Shown here in pieces: positions 31,156 through 37,038 of a stretch of DNA of 37,038 nt; the first letter of the stretch is position 1, and the number at the start of each line of letters is the position of its first letter. The translations under genes and the position numbers were made by a program. The notes under the pieces are model-generated. The model made no database searches and was not told the origin of the DNA. It was given only the letters and a program-made list of their open reading frames with translations. This stretch comes from Pseudonocardia terrae (lineage in GTDB: Bacteria; Actinomycetota; Actinomycetes; Mycobacteriales; Pseudonocardiaceae): assembly GCF_021343995.1 (NCBI RefSeq), contig NZ_JAJTTE010000064.1, forward strand, positions 1 to 37,038, given 5' to 3'.

Positions 31156-32190
31156 TCAGCCCGCCAGGGACTTGCCCGCGGACTTCAGCGACTCGCAGGC
31201 CTCGACGACGCGCTCGGACATCGCGACCTCGGCCTTCTTGCCGTAGGAGCGCGGGTCGTAGGTCTTCTTGTTGCCGACCTCGCCGTCGACCTTCAGCACG
31301 CCGTCGTAGTTCTCGAACATGTGCGCGGCGATCGGCCGGGTGTAGGCGTACTGGGTGTCCGTGTCGACGTTCATCTTCACGACGCCGTAGCTCAGCGCCT
31401 CGTGGATCTCCTCCAGCAGCGAGCCGGAGCCGCCGTGGAACACCAGGTCGAACGGCTTCGAGCCCTCCGCCAGGCCCAGCTTGGCCGAGGCGACCTGCTG
31501 GCCCTCCTTGAGGATCTCCGGGCGCAGCTTGACGTTGCCCGGCTTGTAGACGCCGTGCACGTTGCCGAAGGTCGCGGCCAGCAGGTAGCGGCCCTTGTCG
31601 CCGGCGCCGAGGGCCTCCACGGTGCGCTCGTAGTCCCCGGGCGCGGTGTAGAGCTTCTCGTTGATGTCGTTGGCGACGCCGTCCTCCTCGCCGCCGACCA
31701 CCCCGATCTCGATCTCGAGGATGATCTTGGCCTTGGCCGCCCCCTCGAGCAGGTCGGCCGCGATCTTGAGGTTCTCCTCGAGCTCGACCGCGGAGCCGTC
31801 CCACATGTGCGACTGGAAGAGCGGGTTCCCGCCCTTGGCCACGCGCTCCTGGCTGATCGCGATCAGCGGGCGGACGAAGCCGTCGAGCTTGTCCTTCGGG
31901 CAGTGGTCCGTGTGCAGCGCCACGTTGACCGGGTACGAGTCCGCGACCACGTGCGCGAACTCGGCGAGCGCGGTGGCGCCGGTCACCATGTTCTTCACCC
32001 GGGTGCCGGAGAGGAACTCGGCGCCACCCGTCGAGACCTGCACGATGCCGTCGCTGCCCGCCTCGGCGAAGCCGCGCAGGGCCGCGTGCAGCGTCTCGGA
32101 GCTGGTCACATTGATGGCCGGATAGGCATACTCCCCGCTCTTGGCCTTGTCCAGCATCTCGTTGTAGATCTCGGGGCTGGCGATCGGCAT
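31156..32190 (-). CDS. fba: Fructose-bisphosphate aldolase, class II
   Basis: A 344-residue zinc-dependent glycolytic and gluconeogenic aldolase. ALHTDHCPKDKLDGF begins at about 91; Asp95 is the catalytic acid and His96 a zinc ligand. Further conserved parts are NPLFQSHMWDGSAVELEENL, EIEIGVVGGEEDG, VHGVYKPGN, the phosphate-binding VFHGGSGS and MNVDTDTQYAYTRPI. Length and motifs match the mycobacterial and E. coli FbaA enzymes. GAGGAGGG lies ten bases before the ATG at 32190. DUF3151 follows on the same strand. The divergent ECF sigma gene starts 88 bases away. Confidence 0.97.
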   Translation of the reverse strand: MPIASPEIYNEMLDKAKSGEYAYPAINVTSSETLHAALRGFAEAGSDGIVQVSTGGAEFLSGTRVKNMVTGATALAEFAHVVADSYPVNVALHTDHCPKDKLDGFVRPLIAISQERVAKGGNPLFQSHMWDGSAVELEENLKIAADLLEGAAKAKIILEIEIGVVGGEEDGVANDINEKLYTAPGDYERTVEALGAGDKGRYLLAATFGNVHGVYKPGNVKLRPEILKEGQQVASAKLGLAEGSKPFDLVFHGGSGSLLEEIHEALSYGVVKMNVDTDTQYAYTRPIAAHMFENYDGVLKVDGEVGNKKTYDPRSYGKKAEVAMSERVVEACESLKSAGKSLAG

Positions 32191-32278
32191 CTGAAGTGCC
32201 CTCCTCGGGTCCGCGTGGATTCGCCGCCAGTATCACGCACGGGCGCCGAGGCGCCGAACGACGAATCTCACCCCCGAT

Positions 32279-32917
32279 ATGGTGGCCCCTGTGGGGGCTG
32301 GAGCACACCCGGTGGACACCGGTGGTTACGAGAGCACGGTCGAGCGCACCCTGAGCAGGCTGCGCCGGATCGACTCGCGCCCCGACCCGGCGGTTGCCGC
32401 TCCGCCGCCGCAGGCGCCGGGCAGCCCGCTCACCCTCGCGGACCTCTACCGCGACCACCGGATGCGGCTGGTCCGGCTCGCCGTGCTGCTCGTCGACGAG
32501 CCGGCCACCGCCGAGGACGTCGTGCAGGAGGCCTTCGCAGGGCTGCACCGGCACTGGGCCGGGCTGCGCGACGAGGCCGCGGCCGTCGGGTACCTGCGCA
32601 CCGCCGTCGTCAACGGGTCCCGGTCGGTGCTGCGCCGGCGCCGCACCGCCCGCGAGTACGTGGCCCCGCACCAGGTCAACGCCCGCTCCGCCGAGTCGCT
32701 GGCGATGCTCTCGGCCGAGCACCAGGCCGTCGTCGACGCCCTGGCCACCCTGCCCCCACGGCAGCGCGAGGTCCTCGTGTTGCGCTACTACGGCGGCCTG
32801 TCGGAGGCCGAGATCGCCGAGGCCGCCGGGATCACCCGCGGCACCGTCAAGTCGACGGCGAGCCGCGCGCTCGACGCGGTGGCCCGTGTCATGGCCGAAC
32901 GGTCCGGGGGAAGATAG
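32279..32917 (+). CDS. ECF RNA polymerase sigma factor, SigE-family type
   Basis: A sigma-70 family factor of up to 212 residues. Region 2 is LYRDHRMRLVRLAVLLVDEP with AEDVVQEAFAGLHRHW (about 56-93), and region 4 is LPPRQREVLVLRYYGGLSEAEIAEAAGITRGTVKSTASRAL, here split at LPPRQREVLVLRYYGG and LSEAEIAEAAGITRGTVKST (about 159-199). The pattern matches the actinobacterial SigE-family (TIGR02983-like) group. The first 50 residues are low in complexity. An alternative GTG at 32312 with GGAG nine bases upstream would shorten it by eleven residues and is equally good. The following gene codes for a small membrane protein that might act as an anti-sigma factor. Confidence 0.88.
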   Translation: MVAPVGAGAHPVDTGGYESTVERTLSRLRRIDSRPDPAVAAPPPQAPGSPLTLADLYRDHRMRLVRLAVLLVDEPATAEDVVQEAFAGLHRHWAGLRDEAAAVGYLRTAVVNGSRSVLRRRRTAREYVAPHQVNARSAESLAMLSAEHQAVVDALATLPPRQREVLVLRYYGGLSEAEIAEAAGITRGTVKSTASRALDAVARVMAERSGGR

Positions 32918-32936
32918 GCCCGGGAGGACATCGACG

Positions 32937-33209
32937 ATGAACCCGTACGTGAACCCGGAACCGGCCGTCGACCCCGGTCGCCGGCTGGCCGAGGCGCTGC
33001 ACGCGCAGGCCGTCTCGTCCGCCTCCGCGCCGGTCGGGCAGCCGGCGGCGCCCGCCGCCCGGCCGTCCCCGCGGCCGCGGGCCGACGCCGCCCTGCGCAG
33101 GCAGATCGTGTGGGCGCTCGTGATCGCACTGCTCGCCGGCCTGGTGCTGGGCGCGGGGATCGGGCTCGTCTCGCTGCTGTTCCCCGGGGTCCTCCCCACG
33201 GTCGGCTGA
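32937..33209 (+). CDS. Small single-span membrane protein, possible anti-sigma partner
   Basis: A 90-residue protein from ATG 32937, with GGGAGG nine bases upstream, beginning 20 bases after the sigma factor stop. Residues 1-57 are soluble, Ala/Pro-rich and end in a basic cluster. Residues about 58-82 form one membrane span, leaving only eight residues outside. There is no zinc-binding HxxxCxxC motif and no kinase-like fold, so it is not a standard anti-sigma factor. The operon position makes a regulatory link with the sigma factor plausible but unproven. Confidence 0.7.
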   Translation: MNPYVNPEPAVDPGRRLAEALHAQAVSSASAPVGQPAAPAARPSPRPRADAALRRQIVWALVIALLAGLVLGAGIGLVSLLFPGVLPTVG

Positions 33210-33231
33210 GGGGACCCACAGGGACGCCCGG

Positions 33232-33237
33232 TACCGT
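33232..33237 (+). promoter_or_regulatory. Putative -10 box of leaderless DedA promoter
   Basis: TACCGT ends seven bases before the GTG at 33245, with no ribosome binding site between. The same hexamer and spacing occur before the DUF4262 gene. Confidence 0.5.
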
Positions 33238-33244
33238 CGGCGCC

Positions 33245-33997
33245 GTGACCCACACGCTTGCCCTGGGCCCCGAATGGTTGAAGCCCGACGTCATCATCGG
33301 CTGGCTCGGCCCCTGGGCGCTGCTGGGCCTGGCGCTCATCATCTTCGCCGAATGCGGTCTGTTGCTGGGGTTCTTCCTCCCGGGTGACTCCCTGCTGTTC
33401 ACCGCTGGCCTGTTCGTGGCGACGGGGGCCATCCGCACGCCCTTGTGGGTGGTCTGCCTGCTGCTGGTGGTCGCGGCCTTGGTCGGCAACGCGTGCGGCT
33501 ACGGCATCGGGCGCAAGGCCGGGCCCGCGATCTTCGACAAGCCGAAGAGCAAACTGTTCAAACCGGAACACGTCGCGAAGACCCAGGAGTTCTTCGACCG
33601 GTACGGCAACCGCGCGATCGTCCTCGGCCGTTTCGTGCCCATCGTCCGCACGTTCATCACCGTGATGGCCGGCGTCGGGAAGATGGAGGCCAAGCGCTAC
33701 CTCATGTACTCGCTGATCGGGGGCGTGGCCTGGGCCGCCGGCGTGACGGTGCTCGGCTACTTCCTCGGCCAGATCGAGTTCGTGCGGAACAACATCGAGC
33801 TGATGCTGGTCCTCATCGTCGTGATCTCGATCGTGCCGATCGCGATCGAGTTCCTGCGGGCCCGGCGGCAGGGCCGCGGGGCCGCCGAGAGGACCGGTGC
33901 CACCGGCGCCGGCGCGGCCGAGGGGTACGACCCGGACGCCACGACCCGCATCCCGGTCGTGCGGCCCGACGAGCGCCCGCCCGGCCACCGTCGCTGA
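33245..33997 (+). CDS. DedA family membrane protein, first copy (Rv0364-like)
   Basis: A 250-residue member of the DedA/SNARE-associated (VTT domain) family, which includes UndP-type flippases such as UptA. The re-entrant loop motif ECGLLLGFFLPGDSLLFTAG lies at about 36-55. GRFVPIVRTFITVMAG (about 124-139) is the second conserved loop with the essential Arg residues. The C-terminal 40 residues are charged and flexible. Recycling of undecaprenyl phosphate or lipid scrambling is the likely role. It precedes a second DedA gene after 15 bases and faces the GH76 gene at the distance seen for Rv0364 and Rv0365c. Confidence 0.9.
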   Translation: MTHTLALGPEWLKPDVIIGWLGPWALLGLALIIFAECGLLLGFFLPGDSLLFTAGLFVATGAIRTPLWVVCLLLVVAALVGNACGYGIGRKAGPAIFDKPKSKLFKPEHVAKTQEFFDRYGNRAIVLGRFVPIVRTFITVMAGVGKMEAKRYLMYSLIGGVAWAAGVTVLGYFLGQIEFVRNNIELMLVLIVVISIVPIAIEFLRARRQGRGAAERTGATGAGAAEGYDPDATTRIPVVRPDERPPGHRR

Positions 33998-34012
33998 TCG
34001 GAGGGGGAGCAC

Positions 34013-34720
34013 GTGCGACAGACCGTCCTGGCCCTCGACCCGCTCGGCTCGGCCGGGCCGGTCACGGTCTGGATCGTCGTCCTCGCGTTCGTGTTCCTCG
34101 AGTGCGCGTTCGTCATCGGGCTGTTCCTGCCCGGCGACTCGCTGCTCGTCGCCGCGGGCGTGGTGCTCGCCGCCCACCACCACGAGGTCTCCGCCTGGCT
34201 GCTCTCGGCCGCCGCCGTGATCGTCGCGGTGGCCGGCAACCAGGTCGGCTACCTCGTCGGCCGCTACACGGGGAACCGGATCAAGGTCCGCAAGGGCGGG
34301 AAGATCCTCACCCGGGAGAACCTCGACCGGGCCGGCCGGTTCCTCGACCGCTGGGGCTTCTGGTCGATCGTCGTGGCCCGCTGGGTGCCGTGGGTGCGCA
34401 CGCTCGCCCCGGCCATCGCCGGCGCCGCGCGGATGGACAACCGGAAGTTCCTGCTGGCCAACCTGGTCGGCGCCGTCGTGTGGGTGCCCACCCTGCTGAT
34501 GCTCGGCTACTACGCCGCGGGCCTGCTCGACCGCATCCCGTGGGTGCGGCACGTGGCCGTGGTCGCGGCCATCGCCTTCTTCGTGGTCGGCACGGCCGTC
34601 GGGGTCGTCCGGTACGTCATGGAGGTCCGCAAGCCGGTCGACGACGGGGCGCAGGTCGATACCCGGGCCGCCAGGGGGGCCGACACGGGGGTCGACACGG
34701 CGGCGGTCGAGCGGCCCTGA
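34013..34720 (+). CDS. DedA family membrane protein, second copy
   Basis: A 235-residue paralogue of the preceding gene. It retains ECAFVIGLFLPGDSLLVAAG and ARWVPWVRTLAPAIAGAARM. It starts at GTG with GGAGGGGGAGC upstream, 15 bases after the first DedA stop, so both are probably made from one mRNA. The two differ clearly (FLGQIEFVRNN versus YYAAGLLDRIPWV late in the chain), so duplication is not recent. Members can form hetero-oligomers; whether these do is unknown. Its stop is ten bases from the stop of the convergent GH76 gene. Confidence 0.9.
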   Translation: MRQTVLALDPLGSAGPVTVWIVVLAFVFLECAFVIGLFLPGDSLLVAAGVVLAAHHHEVSAWLLSAAAVIVAVAGNQVGYLVGRYTGNRIKVRKGGKILTRENLDRAGRFLDRWGFWSIVVARWVPWVRTLAPAIAGAARMDNRKFLLANLVGAVVWVPTLLMLGYYAAGLLDRIPWVRHVAVVAAIAFFVVGTAVGVVRYVMEVRKPVDDGAQVDTRAARGADTGVDTAAVERP

Positions 34721-34730
34721 CCCGTCCGCG

Positions 34731-35831
34731 TCAGGCCGTGCCGGCCCGCTCCAGCCGGGCCGCCGCCTCCAGCAGCATCCAGCCCGAGAGCTGCACGGAC
34801 AGGTCCCCCTCCGGCGCCCCGGCGGCGGGCCGGCGGGCCCGCCGGCGCCAGTCGTGGGCGAAGGCCGGGCCGGCGACGGTGTCCGCGCGGTTCTCCCACA
34901 CCGACTCCGCGCTGGCCAGCACCAGGTCGCGGGCGTGCGGCAGCTCGGGCCGCCGGACCGCCGCGTCGGCCAGGTAGCGGGCGAGGATCCCGTTGAACAG
35001 GCCGCCGTCGCCGCCGTCGTCGTAACCGCCGATCACCCCGCTCGGCTCCGCGAGCCCCCGCGCCGTCGCCGCGAGCACCGCGGCGGCCCGCTCGCGCCAG
35101 CGCGCGTCGCCCTCCCGCTGCGCCAGCTCCACGCAGGCGCCGAGGTACACCCCCTGGCAGTACGTGTACGTGGTGGCCACGACCTCGCGGACCGCGCCCT
35201 CGGCGTCGAGCCGGACACCGTCGCGGACCAGGCCCGAGGCCGGGTCGACGAGCGTGGCGGCCATCCAGTCGGTGAGCGCGGCGGCGGTGGCCAGGTCGTC
35301 CGGCGACCCGGTGCGGGCGAGGAGGATCGCCGCCGGGCCGTTGGCCGGGGCGTTCTTGAAGTCGTCGCCGCGACGCCACCAGATCCCGCCGCCGCCCGCC
35401 GGCGTGTGCGCGGCGCGGATCCGCGCGGTGACGGCGTCGAGCGCGCCCCGGCGGCTCCGCACCCGCACCCCGGCCCGCTGGACGGCCAGGCCGAACCAGG
35501 CGATGTCGTCGTAGTAGTCGTTGGTCCAGCGGCCGAGGTTGCGCACCCGCACGCCGCGCACCATCCCCCCGATCGCCGCGGCGCGCCGCAGCTCCGGCGC
35601 CCGGACCTGGGCGTCGACGAGGCAGTCGAGCAGGTGGGCTTGCCACCAGTAGTGCCACGGCCCGACGAGCGCCCGGGCGCGCTCGCGCGGCGCGGAGGGG
35701 CGTGGGCTGCGAATCCGGCCGATCCGGGTGGCCGGCAGCGCCCCGCCGACGCGATGCAGGTAGCGACGCGTGACCGCGCGTTCCGCGGCGGCCGCCCGGT
35801 CCGTCCACAGGCTCGTCATCACGGCGATCAT
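34731..35831 (-). CDS. Glycoside hydrolase family 76-like protein (Rv0365c-like)
   Basis: A 366-residue protein with the (alpha/alpha)6 barrel pattern of GH76 alpha-1,6-mannanases. NDYYDDIAWFGLA at about 104-116 carries the two adjacent catalytic Asp residues (108, 109). Later conserved parts are FKNAPANGPAAILLAR, YTYCQGVYLGACVEL and GGDGGLFNGILARYL, and GWMLLEAAARL closes the barrel. No signal peptide is present, so it may act in the cytoplasm or on lipid-linked mannans, or may be non-catalytic. A second ATG at 35819 is a possible start, four codons in. The position matches Rv0365c, downstream of and facing a DedA gene. Confidence 0.85.
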   Translation of the reverse strand: MIAVMTSLWTDRAAAAERAVTRRYLHRVGGALPATRIGRIRSPRPSAPRERARALVGPWHYWWQAHLLDCLVDAQVRAPELRRAAAIGGMVRGVRVRNLGRWTNDYYDDIAWFGLAVQRAGVRVRSRRGALDAVTARIRAAHTPAGGGGIWWRRGDDFKNAPANGPAAILLARTGSPDDLATAAALTDWMAATLVDPASGLVRDGVRLDAEGAVREVVATTYTYCQGVYLGACVELAQREGDARWRERAAAVLAATARGLAEPSGVIGGYDDGGDGGLFNGILARYLADAAVRRPELPHARDLVLASAESVWENRADTVAGPAFAHDWRRRARRPAAGAPEGDLSVQLSGWMLLEAAARLERAGTA

Positions 35832-35860
35832 CGCAGAGATTTTCTGTCGGGGGTCGGGCC

Positions 35861-35866
35861 TACCGT
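35861..35866 (+). promoter_or_regulatory. Putative -10 box of leaderless DUF4262 promoter
   Basis: TACCGT ends seven bases before the ATG at 35874, with no ribosome binding site between. Confidence 0.5.
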
Positions 35867-35873
35867 CCGCGGC

Positions 35874-36335
35874 ATGAACCCCGAGATCCCGTCCGAGATC
35901 CCCTCCGAGCTGGTCCACCGCGTCGACCAGTACGAGGCCTGGCAGCGCGAGACGATCCGCCGGCACGGCTGGGCGTTGCAGGCCGTGCTGGGGGACGAGG
36001 AGGGCCCGCCCTTCGTGTACACGGTCGGGCTGTCGGGCTTCGACCATCCGGAGCTGATCGTGTTCGCGGTCGACCAGGCCACGGCGGCGCGGGCGCTCAA
36101 CCGGCTGGGTGAGTACGTCCGGCTCGGCGGGCTGCTCGGCCCGGGGGACACGGTGGGCCTGCCCGAGGGCCTGGTCAGCCTGCTCGCCTTCCCCGACTCG
36201 GCGGACTGGCTGCTGGGCGCGAACCGGCTCTACCGGATGCCGGGCGGGCCACCGGTCGAGGCGCTGCTCGTCGTCCCCGAGGACGGCTACGCCGAGGAGG
36301 CCGGGGAGGACCTGCCCTGCCGGTTCTGCGGGTGA
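35874..36335 (+). CDS. DUF4262 family protein
   Basis: A 153-residue protein. HGWALQAVLGDEEGPPFVYTVGLSGFDHPELIVF at about 31-64 (split here: HGWALQAVLGDEEG, PPFVYTVGLSGFDHPELIVF) is the DUF4262 hallmark, with YTVGL and HPE. The C-terminus ends CRFCG, a C-x-x-C that could bind metal. The function is unknown; family members are small cytosolic proteins, often next to unrelated genes. The ATG at 35874 follows a leaderless-type -10 box. It diverges from the GH76 gene and is followed by an inverted repeat before the truncated regulator. Confidence 0.87.
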   Translation: MNPEIPSEIPSELVHRVDQYEAWQRETIRRHGWALQAVLGDEEGPPFVYTVGLSGFDHPELIVFAVDQATAARALNRLGEYVRLGGLLGPGDTVGLPEGLVSLLAFPDSADWLLGANRLYRMPGGPPVEALLVVPEDGYAEEAGEDLPCRFCG

Positions 36336-36371
36336 GGGGCCCGTGGCGGCCGGATCAGTGGCTGGATTCGA

Positions 36372-36408
36372 GGGCTCCCCGTCGTTGACGCCATCTCTGG
36401 GGGAGCCC
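36372..36408 (+). terminator. Inverted repeat between DUF4262 and the regulator
   Basis: GGGCTCCCC (36372-36380) pairs exactly with GGGGAGCCC (36400-36408) over 19 bases. It lies 37 bases after the DUF4262 stop and 13 bases before the next ATG, so it may be either a terminator or a leader or operator element of the regulator gene. Confidence 0.5.
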
Positions 36409-36420
36409 GACCGGGGGGTC

Positions 36421-36939
36421 ATGACCCACGGATCCGGCCGCCGGCGCGTGGTGGTCCCCCTCTTCGACGGCATCCAGCCGCTCGACGTCGTGGGGCCGGA
36501 CGTGGCACAGAGCGTGGCGCCCGAGCTGGTGCTGCCGGTCCGCCGCGCGGGCGGGCAGAGCCAGTACGCCAGCCCGGTCTGGGCGCCGCCGGCACCGCGG
36601 CCGTCCGTACGTGCGGCGCAGGACATCGTGCACGCCGAACCGTCCGCGGACCTGCGGGTACCCGCGCTCGCCGCCCGGGTCGGGATGAGCGAGCGGCACT
36701 TCGCCCGCGAGTTCACCCGCCTCGTGGGGACCCCGCCCGGGGTGTACGTCGAGCGGGTCCGGGTCGAGGCGGCCCGCGGCCTGCTCGAGTCGGGCGGGCT
36801 CACCGCCACCGCGGTCGCCTCGCGGGCCGGGTTCGGCTCGACCGAGACCATGCGCCGCGCCCTTCTCCGCCGGCTCGGGGTGGCGCCCGACCACTACCGG
36901 CGCCGCTTCGCCGACCGGCCCGGGGTCGCCGGGAACTGA
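36421..36939 (+). pseudogene. GlxA/AraC-type regulator with internally deleted amidase-like domain
   Basis: The frame codes for 172 residues, about half the usual 310-330. It begins with the first strand and loop of the DJ-1/PfpI-like domain (RRRVVVPLFDGIQPLDVVGP, residues 7-26). It then jumps to the linker DVAQSVAPELVLPVRRAGGQ, which in full-length proteins comes after the domain. About 150 residues are missing without a frameshift. The C-terminal AraC DNA-binding domain is complete: LAARVGMSERHFAREFTRLV and the second helix-turn-helix ATAVASRAGFGSTETMRRAL. The ATG at 36421 follows GGGGGG. It may be a decayed gene or a functional stand-alone DNA-binding protein lacking its sensor. Confidence 0.75.
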
Positions 36940-36968
36940 CCCCACCCGCCTGCCGGCCCCTGCCCGTC

Positions 36969-37038
36969 CTGTCCTGCTCAGCTCTGTCCTGCTCAGCTCT
37001 GTCCTGCTCAGCTCTGTCCTGCTCAGCTCTGTCCTGCT
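36969..37038. repeat. 15-bp tandem repeat running off the window
   Basis: The unit CTGTCCTGCTCAGCT occurs four times exactly (starts 36969, 36984, 36999, 37014) and a fifth time in part (ten bases) up to the last base of the window. It is less GC-rich than the surroundings, non-coding on the visible evidence, and may be longer than shown. Confidence 0.9.

Noticed and set aside
1..37038. tRNA, rRNA, insertion sequence or attachment site
   Set aside because: No cloverleaf, rRNA segment, transposase motif or paired terminal repeat was found on reading either strand; a tRNAscan or IS search was not possible here.

Overview
This is a 37 kb chromosomal window from a very GC-rich actinobacterium. 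The gene set (WhiB4-type regulator, PonA2-type PBP, cAMP receptor protein, MarP-type protease, DUF3151, DUF6986, DUF3618) and the codon usage point to the Mycobacteriales/Pseudonocardiales. A Pseudonocardia-like genus is my best guess. No tRNA, rRNA, transposase, integrase, phage gene or CRISPR array was seen, so most of the window looks like ordinary core chromosome with a few accessory insertions.

From memory of the M. tuberculosis map, bases 1-21,300 follow the Rv3671c-Rv3682 block: ponA2 and whiB4 (divergent), two ArsA-type ATPases, DUF4177, RidA, metallo-beta-lactamase-fold hydrolase, crp, small membrane protein, nth, TlpA-type thioredoxin, Nudix hydrolase, marP. Inserted into it are a SAM methyltransferase, a DUF3618 protein, two tandem related orphan genes (one coding for a 1,526-residue largely disordered protein), a Gfo/Idh/MocA oxidoreductase, an extra Nudix hydrolase and an MFS transporter. 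The second half (21,700-35,800) follows the Rv0357c-Rv0365c block: purA, an Rv0358-like gene, DUF3151, fba, DedA and GH76. It is broken up by a lipoprotein alpha/beta hydrolase, a DUF6986 aldolase-like gene, an acyltransferase, a membrane protein, an ABC-F protein, an ECF sigma factor with a small membrane partner, and a second DedA. These two blocks are far apart in M. tuberculosis and adjoin here. The right edge carries DUF4262, a GlxA-type regulator that has lost its amidase-like domain, and a 15-bp tandem repeat that runs off the window.

Functional themes are envelope and stress physiology (PonA2, MarP, WhiB4, Crp, ArsA pair, TlpA thioredoxin, DedA proteins), nucleotide sanitation and DNA repair (Nudix, Nth, RidA), and central metabolism (PurA, Fba).

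The most unusual non-coding stretch is the 715-bp gap at 28,277-28,991. It holds five tandem copies of a 63-nt self-complementary unit whose arms show a compensatory change. Next to it, the ABC-F gene has a three-codon leader ORF and a nested hairpin arranged as in translational attenuation. Many genes appear to be leaderless: a TAnnnT hexamer, or CAGGAT, sits 6-8 nt before the start codon in ten cases.
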